From Massilia sp. Bi118 (GTDB taxonomy: Bacteria > Pseudomonadota > Gammaproteobacteria > Burkholderiales > Burkholderiaceae_D), in assembly GCF_918697865.1 (NCBI RefSeq), contig NZ_CAKKMV010000007.1, positions 186,001-250,000 of the forward strand: DNA of 64,000 bases. The letters are read 5' to 3'. A model generated the notes under the pieces. It saw only the letters and a list, made by a program, of their open reading frames with translations. It was not told where the DNA came from and did not search any database. Of the stretch, positions 44,975-53,710 are shown one piece after another (position 1 is the stretch's first letter; each line of letters starts with the position of its first letter). A program made the translations under genes and the position numbers.

Positions 44975-45808
44975 ATGCTGAAATCCCTGGTGTGCGCGGC
45001 GCTGCTGCTGGCCGGCGACAGCGCCTGGGCCGCACAAGTGGTCGGCGTGGTGGCGCACCTGAGCGGCCCGCTGCTCGACCGCAAGGCCGACGGCAGCGTC
45101 AAGGTGCTGGGACCGAAGTCGGAAATCGAGAACGGCGATACCCTGGTGTCCGAGAAAAACACCTACGCCCAGATCCGCTTCGTCGACAACAGCGAGATCA
45201 CGCTGAAGCCCGGCACCACCTTCCGCGTCGAGAACTTCAACTACGATGCCGGCAAGCCGGAGGCCGACAGCGCCTCCTTCGACCTGGTGAAGGGCGGCCT
45301 GCGCTCGATCACGGGCCTACTGGGCAAGCGCAACAAGGAGAAGTTCTCGCTGAAGACGCCGAGCGCCACCATCGGCATCCGCGGCACCACCTTCATTGCG
45401 CAGTATGTGCCGCCGCCGCCGCCGGCGCCGGAACGCGACGCGATGCGCATCAATCCGAATCCGAGCCCGCTGACCGAGGTCGGCGTGGGGGCGGGCAAGC
45501 TGCCGGCGCCCACGCCGGACGCGGCGCAGCAGAAGGCGCCGGTGGGCGCTCCAGCGCTGCCGCCGGGCCTGCACGTCTCGGTCACGGAAGGCGCGATCGT
45601 CGTGACGAACAACGGCGGCTCGCTCGGCTTCCAGGCCGGCCAGTTCGGCTACGTGCCGGGCGTGAACCAGGCGCCGGTGATCGTGCCGCCGAATACGGGC
45701 CTGCAGTTCACGCCGCCGCCGAGCTTCAACGGCGGGGCGTCAGGGCCGCAGGCGTCGAACAGCGGTAGTTCGCCGGACAAGGGTGGCGTGGACTGCATCG
45801 TTCGATGA
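44975..45808 (+). CDS. Exported FecR-domain protein
   Basis: A 277-residue protein with a signal peptide (MLKSLVCAALLLAGDSAWAA) and a FecR domain at about residues 20-150: GDTLVSEKNTYAQIRFVDNS, ITLKPGTTFRVENF and TPSATIGIRGTTF. A Pro/Ala-rich linker and a Gly/Ser-rich tail ending DCIVR follow. There is no transmembrane anti-sigma segment, so this is the exported FecR type often found beside CHASE2 cyclases, not a sigma regulator. The start is taken at 44975, with GGGGGG 9 bases upstream; an open ATG at 44915 overlaps the tpsA end and lacks a signal peptide at its N-terminus. Part of the tpsB-tpsA unit. Confidence 0.88.
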   Translation: MLKSLVCAALLLAGDSAWAAQVVGVVAHLSGPLLDRKADGSVKVLGPKSEIENGDTLVSEKNTYAQIRFVDNSEITLKPGTTFRVENFNYDAGKPEADSASFDLVKGGLRSITGLLGKRNKEKFSLKTPSATIGIRGTTFIAQYVPPPPPAPERDAMRINPNPSPLTEVGVGAGKLPAPTPDAAQQKAPVGAPALPPGLHVSVTEGAIVVTNNGGSLGFQAGQFGYVPGVNQAPVIVPPNTGLQFTPPPSFNGGASGPQASNSGSSPDKGGVDCIVR

Positions 45809-45841
45809 TGGAACGAAACCGTTGATCCGTCGGGCAAATAA

Positions 45842-45880
45842 AAAGCCTGCGTCCCTCTCGGGATCGCAGGCTTTCGTTTT
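45842..45880. terminator. Bidirectional terminator between the FecR gene and phoH
   Basis: AAAGCCTGCG (45842-45851) and CGCAGGCTTT (45865-45874) form a 10-bp stem, with CGTTTT following on the plus strand and an A-run before it that gives T on the minus strand. It serves the convergent genes. Confidence 0.85.
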
Positions 45881-45895
45881 GCAGCGACCTGAAAC

Positions 45896-47719
45896 TTACA
45901 GCACGTCGCTCGCGTGATCCGCCAGGCGCGAACGCTCGCCGCGCGCCAGGGTCACGTGGCCGCCGTGGCTCCAGCCCTTGAAGCGGTCGACCACGTAGGT
46001 CAGGCCGCTCGAGCCTTCGGTCAGGTAAGGCGTGTCGATCTGGGCGATGTTGCCGAGGCAGAGGATCTTGGTGCCCGGACCGGCGCGCGTGACCAGGGTC
46101 TTCATCTGCTTGGGCGTCAGGTTCTGCGCTTCGTCGATGATCAGGAACTTGTTGACGAAGGTGCGGCCGCGCATGAAGTTGAGCGACTTGATCTTGATGC
46201 GCGAACGGATCAGGTCCTGGGTCGCGGCGCGGCCCCAGTCGCCGGCGTCGCCGTCGCCCTTCATCAGCACTTCGAGGTTGTCGTCGAAGGCGCCCATCCA
46301 GGGCGACATCTTCTCTTCCTCGGTGCCCGGCAGGAAGCCGATGTCTTCACCGACCGGCACCGTCACGCGGGTAACGATGATCTCGTTGTAGACCTTGGTT
46401 TCCAGGACCTGCGCCAGGCCCGCCGCCAGCGCCAGCAGGGTCTTGCCGGTGCCGGCCTGGCCAAGCAGGGTGATGAAGTCGACTTCCGGATTCATCAGCA
46501 GGTTCAGCGCGAAGTTCTGCTCGCGGTTGCGCGCGGTGATGCCCCAGACGTTGTTCTTGTTGTGGCTGAAGTCGCGCAGGGTCTGCAGCACGGCGGTCTT
46601 GCCGTTGATTTCCTTGACCTGGGCCTGGAAGGGCGCTTCGCCGTTGTTCGGTTCGAAGAACACGAACTGGTTCACCAGCAGCGATGGGATGAAGGGGCCG
46701 GTGACGCGGTAATAGGTGGCCGAATTGCCGCCCTTGATCTCCTGCCAGGACTCCATGTTCTTGCCGTGTTTGGTCCAGAAGTCGTCCGGCAGCTGGACGA
46801 TGCCCGAGTACAGCAGGTCGGTATCTTCCAGCACGTGGTCGTTGAAGTAGTCCTCGGCGGCCAGGCCCAGGGCGCGCGCCTTGATGCGCATGTTGATGTC
46901 CTTCGACACCAGCACGATCGCGCGGCCCGACTGGTCCGCTTCGAGCGCACGAACCACGCCCAGGATCTGGTTGTCGGCCTTGCCCGCGGGGAGGCCTTCC
47001 GGCAGGCTGGCGGCGTTCAGGCGGGTCTGGAAGTACAGGCGGCCGCGCGCATCCTTGTTGCCCAGCTTGGCCAGCGGGATGCCGGTCTCGATGGCGTCGT
47101 CGTCGGTGTTGGCGATCAGCGCGTCCAGCGTGCGCGATACCTGGCGTGCATTGCGCGCGACTTCCGACATGCCCTTCTTGTGGTTGTCGAGTTCTTCGAG
47201 CGTCATCATCGGCAGGTAGACGTCGTGCTCCTCGAAGCGGAACAGCGAGGTCGGGTCGTGCATCAGCACATTCGTGTCGAGCACGAACATCTTGGCCACG
47301 CCGGCGCTGTCGGCCTTGCGGCTGGCCGAAGACTTGACGTTGACCTCGACCGGCTTGTGCTTGACCGGATGCGGCTCGTTCATGTCGGTCTCGCGCAGCT
47401 TCGCAGTTTTATTTCCTTCGGCGCCGGTCTTGCCGCTCCGGTCTGCGCGGGCAGGGGCGGGAACTGGCGAAGGCGCAGCCTTCGCGGTGCCATTTTCGGG
47501 AACGGCTTCGCGCGACGGCGCTTCGACCAGCAGCGCGGCCTTGGACTTGCGCGCACGCGCGGGCTTGGCCGGCACGGCTTCGCCGCTGATCAGGTCTTCG
47601 ACGGGGTCGTTCTCCGCCTTCGCGGCTGCGCGGACAGGCGATTTGCCGGGTTCGGCTTTGGGGTAATCTTTTGCCAGCAGAATGGTCGCCGGCTTGCTTG
47701 GTATTTTCGGTAGTGGCAT
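45896..47719 (-). CDS. PIN-PhoH family ATPase
   Basis: A 607-residue protein: a basic, Ala/Pro-rich N-terminal region, then a PIN ribonuclease-like domain from about residue 140 (MFVLDTNVLMHDPTSLFRFE, with acidic residues later), and a C-terminal PhoH ATPase with Walker A LLGQAGTGKTLLALAAG and Walker B KFLIIDEAQNLTPKQM. PhoH2-type PIN-PhoH fusions have RNA helicase/RNase activity in characterised cases. The start is at MPLPKIPSKPAT; 12 further codons are open upstream. It stands alone, about 216 bases downstream of bcp. Confidence 0.92.
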   Translation of the reverse strand: MPLPKIPSKPATILLAKDYPKAEPGKSPVRAAAKAENDPVEDLISGEAVPAKPARARKSKAALLVEAPSREAVPENGTAKAAPSPVPAPARADRSGKTGAEGNKTAKLRETDMNEPHPVKHKPVEVNVKSSASRKADSAGVAKMFVLDTNVLMHDPTSLFRFEEHDVYLPMMTLEELDNHKKGMSEVARNARQVSRTLDALIANTDDDAIETGIPLAKLGNKDARGRLYFQTRLNAASLPEGLPAGKADNQILGVVRALEADQSGRAIVLVSKDINMRIKARALGLAAEDYFNDHVLEDTDLLYSGIVQLPDDFWTKHGKNMESWQEIKGGNSATYYRVTGPFIPSLLVNQFVFFEPNNGEAPFQAQVKEINGKTAVLQTLRDFSHNKNNVWGITARNREQNFALNLLMNPEVDFITLLGQAGTGKTLLALAAGLAQVLETKVYNEIIVTRVTVPVGEDIGFLPGTEEEKMSPWMGAFDDNLEVLMKGDGDAGDWGRAATQDLIRSRIKIKSLNFMRGRTFVNKFLIIDEAQNLTPKQMKTLVTRAGPGTKILCLGNIAQIDTPYLTEGSSGLTYVVDRFKGWSHGGHVTLARGERSRLADHASDVL

Positions 47720-47935
47720 CAGGTTCTCAATCGTATGGAAGTCGGAAAAATGCACGTGCGGGCGTAGGCGCCGCCGGGCAGGACAGATGCAACCGTGGGG
47801 GGAGCTGCGCGGCTACCGGCCGTCTCGAAATGAGTGCGGGGCCGGTGGCCAGATTGGAAAGATGCGTTGAGGTAAAACTGGGACTCAAAATGGGCGACGT
47901 AATGGCATCAGGTTAGTGTTAACCGAGCCATCCGT

Positions 47936-48421
47936 TCAGGGCTGGCTCTTCAAAAATTCCAGCACTTCATTGACGTGATCATTGACTTTCACGCCACGCC
48001 ATTCTTTCACCACTTTGCCGTTAGCGTCAATGACAAACGTACTGCGCTCGACCCCCCGTACTTTCTTACCGTACATGTTTTTCATCTTCATGACATCGAA
48101 CTGGGTGCAGACCGCCTCTTCGGGGTCCGAGATCAGTTCGAAGGGCAGGCCGAGCTTGGACTTGAAGCTCTCGTGGGAGCGCAGGGAGTCGCGGCTGAGG
48201 CCGTAGATGGCGGCGCCCAGCCCGGTGAATTCGTCGTGGTGGTCACGGAAGGCCATGGCTTCCGTGGTGCAGCCGGGGGTGTTGTCCTTCGGATAGAAAT
48301 ACAGCACCGTGTACTTGGCCGGACGGCCCTGCAGTTCGAAGGTCTGCTCGCCCGTCATCGGGGCGCTGAAGTTGGCAAGCTGGGTATTCGCGGTGGGTGC
48401 TGCGCTGGGGCTGTCGGCCAC
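47936..48421 (-). CDS. bcp: Peroxiredoxin (Bcp/PrxQ type)
   Basis: A thiol peroxidase of 161 residues. The peroxidatic Cys lies in YPKDNTPGCTTEA, with VYGLSRDS-like IYGLSRDSLRSHESF and the conserved STFVIDANGKV strand. Reduction is normally by thioredoxin. It starts 18 bases after arnD on the same strand, so it may be the last gene of the arn operon. GAGAG precedes the ATG. Confidence 0.94.
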   Translation of the reverse strand: MADSPSAAPTANTQLANFSAPMTGEQTFELQGRPAKYTVLYFYPKDNTPGCTTEAMAFRDHHDEFTGLGAAIYGLSRDSLRSHESFKSKLGLPFELISDPEEAVCTQFDVMKMKNMYGKKVRGVERSTFVIDANGKVVKEWRGVKVNDHVNEVLEFLKSQP

Positions 48422-48439
48422 GGTTCTCTCCTGTCAGGA

Positions 48440-49387
48440 TCAGGTATCAAGGACGATCAGCTCTCCCGACCGTCCCGGTAATTCTCCCCACTGAACCGGA
48501 TATTCGGGCAGCGGGTCATGCTTTATCTTCTCATAGTAGTCCGCCATCGAGGCAAGATGGTAGCCCTGGGCTTTCCAACCTGACAACAGCTGCTCGAAGA
48601 TGGGGGCAAGTTTCTGTCCTTCAAGTTCCGCGTGCAAGGTATAGACGTGATCGCGGCGGTTTTGCGCCGTCAGCTTCAGGATGTGGGCGGCGATGTTCGC
48701 CGTCGTCAGCTCGGCGCCGTCGGCTTCGCGGCCCAGCAGCTCGTCCAGCGTGGGCAGGGTGGTCGGCATCTGGATGTGGCGCATGCTTGTCAAGCGGTAG
48801 GGACCGGCGTGCGGGTCGGCCATCGCGCCGCTGTCGAGCAGCATCGCGCGGCCGTCGGAGGCATAGGCATAGCCCTGCGCATCGTGGCGGCGGAAGGCGT
48901 GCTCGTTCATCTGCCAGCCGGCCGCGCCATGGGTATGCGGCGCTTCGCCGAAGACCTGGGCGTAGCGCTGCTCGCTCTTCCGCATCATGGCATCGGTCCA
49001 CTGCGCATCGCGGGCGCGGACATTGTCCTGCCAGCGCACGTGGTCCCAGGTATGGATGCCGCATTCGAAGCCGGCGTCGCGCGCGGCGCGCATCTCGGCC
49101 GCGCCTTTCAGGCCGATGTCCGGACCGGGCAGCAGCACGCCGTACATCAGGGTCTTGAAGCCGTAGTGCTCGACTACCGAGGTGCGCGAGACCTTCTGGA
49201 AGAAGCCGGGACGCAGCGCGCGCCGCATCGCCCAGCCGGTATGGTCGGGGCCGAGCGAGAACAGAAAGGTCGCGCCGGCGGCGTGGCGGGTCAGCATGCG
49301 CACCAGGTTCGGCACGCCTTCGAGCGTGCCGCGGTAGGTGTCGACGTCGATCTTGAGGACGAGCAGGGGAGGGACTAACTGAGCCAA
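48440..49387 (-). CDS. arnD: 4-deoxy-4-formamido-L-arabinose-phosphoundecaprenol deformylase
   Basis: Removes the formyl group from undecaprenyl-phosphate-linked L-Ara4FN before transfer to lipid A. The 315-residue polysaccharide-deacetylase-type protein has LKIDVDTYRGTLEGVPNL (metal Asp) at the N-terminus and CGIHTWDHVRWQD, matching ArnD. It ends 9 bases before the dehydrogenase gene start in this leftward operon. Confidence 0.93.
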   Translation of the reverse strand: MAQLVPPLLVLKIDVDTYRGTLEGVPNLVRMLTRHAAGATFLFSLGPDHTGWAMRRALRPGFFQKVSRTSVVEHYGFKTLMYGVLLPGPDIGLKGAAEMRAARDAGFECGIHTWDHVRWQDNVRARDAQWTDAMMRKSEQRYAQVFGEAPHTHGAAGWQMNEHAFRRHDAQGYAYASDGRAMLLDSGAMADPHAGPYRLTSMRHIQMPTTLPTLDELLGREADGAELTTANIAAHILKLTAQNRRDHVYTLHAELEGQKLAPIFEQLLSGWKAQGYHLASMADYYEKIKHDPLPEYPVQWGELPGRSGELIVLDT

Positions 49388-49396
49388 GATGCGCCC

Positions 49397-50437
49397 TTAA
49401 TCCATCAGCGCCTGGGCCGCGGCAACCTGGCCGCGGTAGGCGTCGAAGATGTGGCGCAGTGCGTCGGCCATGCCGGTGGTCGGGGCCCAGCCGAGGTCCT
49501 GCTTCGTGTTCTCGATCCTGGGCACGCGGTTCTGCACGTCCTGGTAGCCGGCGCCGTAGTAGGCGCCCGAGCTGGTTTCGACGATCTGCACCCTGGCGGC
49601 GCCGGCCGCGTATTCCGGATACTCGGCGGCGAGTTTCAGCATCATGCCGGCCAGTTCGCGGATCGAGTAGTTGTTGACCGGGTTGCCGATGTTGTAGATC
49701 TGGCCGCTGGCCTTGCCGTCCCTGTTCTCGATGATCTTCATGAGGGCGTCGATGCCGTCATCGATGTAGGTGAAGGCGCGCTTCTGGGCGCCGCCGTCGA
49801 CCAGCGAGATCGCTTCGCCGCGCACGATGTGGCCGAAGAACTGGGTCAGCACGCGCGACGAACCTTCTTTCGGGGTGTGGATCGAGTCCAGTCCCGCGCC
49901 GACCCAGTTGAAGGGACGGAACAGGGTGAAGTTCAGGCCTTCCATGCCGTAGCCCCAGATCACGCGGTCCATCAGCTGCTTGGAGCAGGCATAGATCCAG
50001 CGCGGCTTGTTGATCGGGCCGTAGACCAGTTCCGAGTTCTCCGGGTCGAACTCGCCGTCGTGGCACATGCCGTAGACTTCCGAGGTCGACGGGAACACCA
50101 GGTGCTTGCCGTATTTGGCGGCCGAGCGGACGATGGGCAGATTCGCCTCGAAGTCCAGTTCGAACACGCGCAGCGGCTGCTGGACGTAGGTCGACGGGGT
50201 CGCGATCGCCACCAGCGGCAGGATCACGTCGCACTTCTTGACGTGGTACTCGACCCATTCCTTGTTGATGGTGATGTCGCCTTCGAAGAAGTGCATGCGC
50301 GGATGGGCCAGCAGGTCCTTGATGCGGTCCGTGCTCATGTCCATGCCATAGACTTCCCAGTCGGTGGACTCGAGGATGCGCTTGGACAGGTGGTGGCCGA
50401 TGAAGCCGTTGACGCCGAGGATAAGGACTTTTTTCAT
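49397..50437 (-). CDS. arnA: UDP-glucuronate decarboxylase/dehydrogenase (ArnA C-terminal half)
   Basis: Oxidative decarboxylation of UDP-glucuronate to UDP-4-keto-pentose. The 346-residue SDR protein starts KKVLILGVNGFIGHHLS (NAD loop), with the catalytic YACSKQLMDR and the ArnA-type RPFNWVGAGLDSIHTPKEGS segment. In E. coli this activity is fused behind the formyltransferase in one 660-residue ArnA; here it is a separate gene lying 10 bases after the formyltransferase. Confidence 0.93.
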   Translation of the reverse strand: MKKVLILGVNGFIGHHLSKRILESTDWEVYGMDMSTDRIKDLLAHPRMHFFEGDITINKEWVEYHVKKCDVILPLVAIATPSTYVQQPLRVFELDFEANLPIVRSAAKYGKHLVFPSTSEVYGMCHDGEFDPENSELVYGPINKPRWIYACSKQLMDRVIWGYGMEGLNFTLFRPFNWVGAGLDSIHTPKEGSSRVLTQFFGHIVRGEAISLVDGGAQKRAFTYIDDGIDALMKIIENRDGKASGQIYNIGNPVNNYSIRELAGMMLKLAAEYPEYAAGAARVQIVETSSGAYYGAGYQDVQNRVPRIENTKQDLGWAPTTGMADALRHIFDAYRGQVAAAQALMD

Positions 50438-50447
50438 AAGGTGGTCT

Positions 50448-51362
50448 TCAAAGCGAGGCTTTCAGTTCGGCCTGCGAGATGCGCATGCCATCGGCCAGCA
50501 GGCTGTGGATGAGGAGGGCGCGGCCGTCGCCGCACACGCCGAGGATCGCATTATCCACCACCGCCAGGCCAGGCGGCAAACCGGCGATTTTCTCAGCCAG
50601 ATCGCCGCGGTAGAGGCGAGCGCGTTCGATCACGTAACGGCGCGCGCCGATGTCCGTAAAGGCGCCGGGATAGGGCGGAGCCACCGCGCGGTGCAGGTTG
50701 TAGACCTGCTGGGCGGGCTGGCTCCAGTCGATGCGGCCGTCTTCGGGCTTGCGGCCGCCGAAGTAGCCGCCTTTCGACAAGTCATTCGGCGTGCGCGGCG
50801 CGGTGCCGGCCAGCAGCTGCGGCAGCACCTTATAGAGCGCCAGTTCGGCCGCCACGGTGACCTTGCCGAAGACTTCGAAGGCGGTGTCGTCGGGCAGGAT
50901 GGGCACGGCCTGCTGGGCCACGATGGCGCCGGCGTCCGGCTTGGCCGTCATCTCGTGCAGCGAGGCGCCGGCTTCACGCGCGCCGTGCAGTACCGCCCAG
51001 TTGGTCGGCGCGCGGCCGCGGTATTCCGGCAGCAGCGAGCCATGCATGTTGAAGGCCGGGGCGACATCGAGGATGGCCTGCGGCAGCATGTTGCGGTAGT
51101 AGAAGCTGAACATCAGGTCCGGCCTGGCGGCCTTGATTTGCGCCAGCAGCTCCGGGGATTTCGGATCGTCCGGCGTGATGAAGGGGATGCCTTCGGTTTC
51201 GCACAGCGACTGCACGGACTCGAACCAGATGTTCTCGGTGGCGCTGTCCTGGTGGGTGACGACCAGGGCGACATCGACGCCGCCGGCAAGCAGGACTTTC
51301 AGGCAGCGGACGCCGACGTTGTGGTAGGCGAAGACGACTGCGCGTTTGGGTTGTTGGGTCAT
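50448..51362 (-). CDS. arnA: UDP-L-Ara4N formyltransferase (ArnA N-terminal half)
   Basis: Formylates UDP-L-Ara4N with N10-formyl-tetrahydrofolate. It has 304 residues from MTQQPKRAVVFAYHNVGVRC. The formyltransferase motif is NMHGSLLPEYRGRAPTNWAV with catalytic Asn/His, followed by HEMTAKPDAGAI. The start is trimmed: 20 further codons upstream are open but encode a family B repeat (GSPPARGRR). A 135-base gap holding that repeat separates it from arnC upstream in the operon. Confidence 0.93.
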   Translation of the reverse strand: MTQQPKRAVVFAYHNVGVRCLKVLLAGGVDVALVVTHQDSATENIWFESVQSLCETEGIPFITPDDPKSPELLAQIKAARPDLMFSFYYRNMLPQAILDVAPAFNMHGSLLPEYRGRAPTNWAVLHGAREAGASLHEMTAKPDAGAIVAQQAVPILPDDTAFEVFGKVTVAAELALYKVLPQLLAGTAPRTPNDLSKGGYFGGRKPEDGRIDWSQPAQQVYNLHRAVAPPYPGAFTDIGARRYVIERARLYRGDLAEKIAGLPPGLAVVDNAILGVCGDGRALLIHSLLADGMRISQAELKASL

Positions 51363-51393
51363 GTTCGTATCAATTAAGCGATAACCGATGAGC

Positions 51394-51471
51394 CGTCGTC
51401 CCCGCGCAGGCGGGGACCCCAAGTTCGTGGCTCAGCCCGAAACTTGGATCCCCGCCTGCGCGGGGACGACG
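51394..51471. repeat. Family B inverted-repeat element, copy 3
   Basis: A 78-bp element with ends CGTCGTCCCCGCGCAGGCGG and CGCGGGGACGACG, and inner CCCAAGTT/AACTTGG inverted segments around a short centre. It lies 26 bases downstream of the arnC stop, inside the arn operon, just before the formyltransferase gene. The shortest of the three copies. Confidence 0.9.
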
Positions 51472-51497
51472 ATATTCATGCGTTCGGGTGTTTTTTT

Positions 51498-52496
51498 TCA
51501 GCGCACCACGTGCCGCTTCTCGACCTCGTCAGCTGCAGCCTCGGCCGCCGGCACGCCCTGCAGCACGGTCTGCACCACATAGCGCGGCCGTGCGCGCACC
51601 TGCTGGTAGATCCGGCCCACGTACTCGCCCACCAGGCCGATCCCGAACAGGATCACGCCCATGAAGAAGAAGGCGATCGCGAACAGGGTGAACACGCCTT
51701 CGGCTTCGGCGCCCAGGATGAAGCGGCGGATCAGCAGGAACAGCACCAGCAAGGCCGACAGCAGCGACATCGTGATGCCCAGCAGCGAGAAGAACTGCAG
51801 CGGCACCAGCGAGAAGCCGGTCATCAGGTCGAAGTTCAGGCGGATCAGGCTGTACAGCGAATACTTCGATTCGCCGGCCGCGCGCTCTTCGTGCTCGACC
51901 ACGATCTCGGTCGGCTTGCGCGAGAATTTATAGGCCAGCGCCGGCACGAAGGTGTTCACCTCCGCGCACTGGTTGACCAGGTCGATCACGTTGCGGCCGT
52001 AGGCGCGCAGCATGTTGCCCTGGTCAGTGATGTGGATGTTGGTGATGCGCTCGCGCAGGCGGTTCATGGCCTTCGAAGCATAGGTGCGCCAGGCCGAATC
52101 CTGGCGCTTGCGGCGGATCGAGCCGACGTAGTCGTAGCCCTCGCGCATCTTGGCGACCAGCTTGTGGATCTCTTCCGGCGGGTTCTGCAGGTCGGCGTCG
52201 AGGGTGATCACGATCTCGCCGCGGGTCTGTTCGAAGCCGGCCAGGATGGCCATGTGCTGGCCGTAGTTGCCGTTGAACAGCACGACGCGGGTCACGTCCG
52301 GGCGCAGGCGGTACTGCTCGGCCAGGATCGAGACCGAGTTGTCGCGGCTGCCGTCGTTGATGAACACGACCTCGTAGGGGATGCCGAGCTTGTCCATGGC
52401 CGGGTACAGGCGCGCGAACAGATTGCCCAGCCCGGCTTCCTCGTTATAGACCGGAATGACGATCGACAGTTCCGGCTTCATGCCCATGACCGTCAT
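51498..52496 (-). CDS. arnC: Undecaprenyl-phosphate 4-deoxy-4-formamido-L-arabinose transferase
   Basis: Moves L-Ara4FN from UDP to undecaprenyl phosphate at the inner membrane. The 332-residue GT2 enzyme has LSIVIPVYNEEAGLGNLF, INDGSRDNS, the DADLQNPPEEI metal motif near residue 105, and two C-terminal transmembrane helices (about 235-300). Its ATG overlaps the arnB stop by 4 bases. Internal starts at residues 4 and 6 are possible. Confidence 0.94.
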   Translation of the reverse strand: MTVMGMKPELSIVIPVYNEEAGLGNLFARLYPAMDKLGIPYEVVFINDGSRDNSVSILAEQYRLRPDVTRVVLFNGNYGQHMAILAGFEQTRGEIVITLDADLQNPPEEIHKLVAKMREGYDYVGSIRRKRQDSAWRTYASKAMNRLRERITNIHITDQGNMLRAYGRNVIDLVNQCAEVNTFVPALAYKFSRKPTEIVVEHEERAAGESKYSLYSLIRLNFDLMTGFSLVPLQFFSLLGITMSLLSALLVLFLLIRRFILGAEAEGVFTLFAIAFFFMGVILFGIGLVGEYVGRIYQQVRARPRYVVQTVLQGVPAAEAAADEVEKRHVVR

Positions 52497-53632
52497 TTTG
52501 CCAGCACCGCTTTGACAGCCGCCACGGCGCGCTCGACGTCGGCCTTGCTCATGGCATTGAACATCGGCAGGGTCACGGTCAGGCGGCCGATCTTCTCGGA
52601 AACCGGGAACATGCCTTCGGTAAAGCCGCGCTCGCGATACATGGTGAACAGGTGGATCGGCGCGTAGTGGTAGCCGGTGCCGACATTGTGTTCCTTCTGC
52701 AGGCGGGTCATGAACTCGGCGCGGGTGCCGGGGCCGTTGTCCGGCAGGATGATCTGGAACAGGTGCCAGTTGCTCGTGCCGAAGGCCTTGACCGGCAGCT
52801 GGGCGCCGTATTTCGCTTCGAAGTCGTCGCCGAAGCAGTCGAAGTAGTGCTGGGCCAGCGACGCGCGGTGGGCGGTCAGCTTTTCCAGGTTCTTCATCTG
52901 GCCCAGGCCGATGGCGGCGTTGATGTCGCTCATGTTGTACTTGCCGCCGAGCACATCAACGTCGATGCCGTCCACGCCGCTGCGGGTCACGCCCTGCAAA
53001 CGGTATTTCTCGGCCAGGCGCGCTTCGTCCGCATTGTTCAGGACCAGGCAGCCGCCTTCGCCGGTGGTGATGTTCTTGTTGGCCTGGAAGCTGAAGGAGA
53101 CGAAGTCGCCGAAGGAGCCGATCGGCTTGCCCTTCCACTGCGAGCCCAGGGCCTGGGCCGCGTCTTCGACCACGCGCAGATCGTGCTTGCGCGCGATGTC
53201 GTACAGGCGGTCCATGTCGACCGGCAGGCCGGACAGGTAGACCGGGATGATGGCCCTGGTACGCGGGGTGATCGCCGCTTCCAGCTTGTCGAGGTCGATG
53301 TTGCGGGTGACCGGGTCGATGTCGGCGAACACCGGGGTGGCGCCCACTTCGATGATGACGTTGGCCGTCGCCACCCAGGAGATCGGGGTGGTGATCACTT
53401 CGTCGCCCGGCCCGATGCCGGCGATGCGCAGGGCGATCTCCATGGTGCAGGTGCCGGAATTGAAGGTGCGTACCGGGCGGCCGCCGAAGTACTCGGAGAG
53501 CAGGGCTTCGAAGGCCTGGTTCTTGGGACCGGTGGTGATCCAGCCGGAGCGCAGCACCTCGCCGACGGCGGCAATGGTTTCTTCGTCGATCGTGGGCCGG
53601 GAAAAGGGCAGGAAGGGCAGCTCGGCAGTCAT
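52493..53632 (-). CDS. arnB: UDP-4-amino-4-deoxy-L-arabinose aminotransferase
   Basis: PLP-dependent transamination of UDP-4-keto-pentose to UDP-L-Ara4N. The 379 residues begin with FLPFSRPTIDEETIAAVGEV and GWITTGPKNQAFE as in ArnB, with EDAAQALGS and the PLP lysine in SFQANKNITTGEGG. It overlaps arnC by 4 bases. A gap of 78 bases separates it from the small transporter upstream. Confidence 0.94.
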   Translation of the reverse strand: MTAELPFLPFSRPTIDEETIAAVGEVLRSGWITTGPKNQAFEALLSEYFGGRPVRTFNSGTCTMEIALRIAGIGPGDEVITTPISWVATANVIIEVGATPVFADIDPVTRNIDLDKLEAAITPRTRAIIPVYLSGLPVDMDRLYDIARKHDLRVVEDAAQALGSQWKGKPIGSFGDFVSFSFQANKNITTGEGGCLVLNNADEARLAEKYRLQGVTRSGVDGIDVDVLGGKYNMSDINAAIGLGQMKNLEKLTAHRASLAQHYFDCFGDDFEAKYGAQLPVKAFGTSNWHLFQIILPDNGPGTRAEFMTRLQKEHNVGTGYHYAPIHLFTMYRERGFTEGMFPVSEKIGRLTVTLPMFNAMSKADVERAVAAVKAVLAK

Positions 53633-53710
53633 GGGAAGGGCTATCGGTTCGTAGATGTTATCGGTGGAAATGCGGATGTCATTTTATCAGCCTGCTCGGC
53701 CGCGGGACGC

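Noticed and set aside
40678-45162. Minus-strand open frame of about 1490 codons opposite tpsA
   Set aside because: Low-complexity Ala/Arg/Gly/His sequence with no recognisable domain. The plus strand carries a canonical TPS exoprotein with a correct neighbour and ribosome site.
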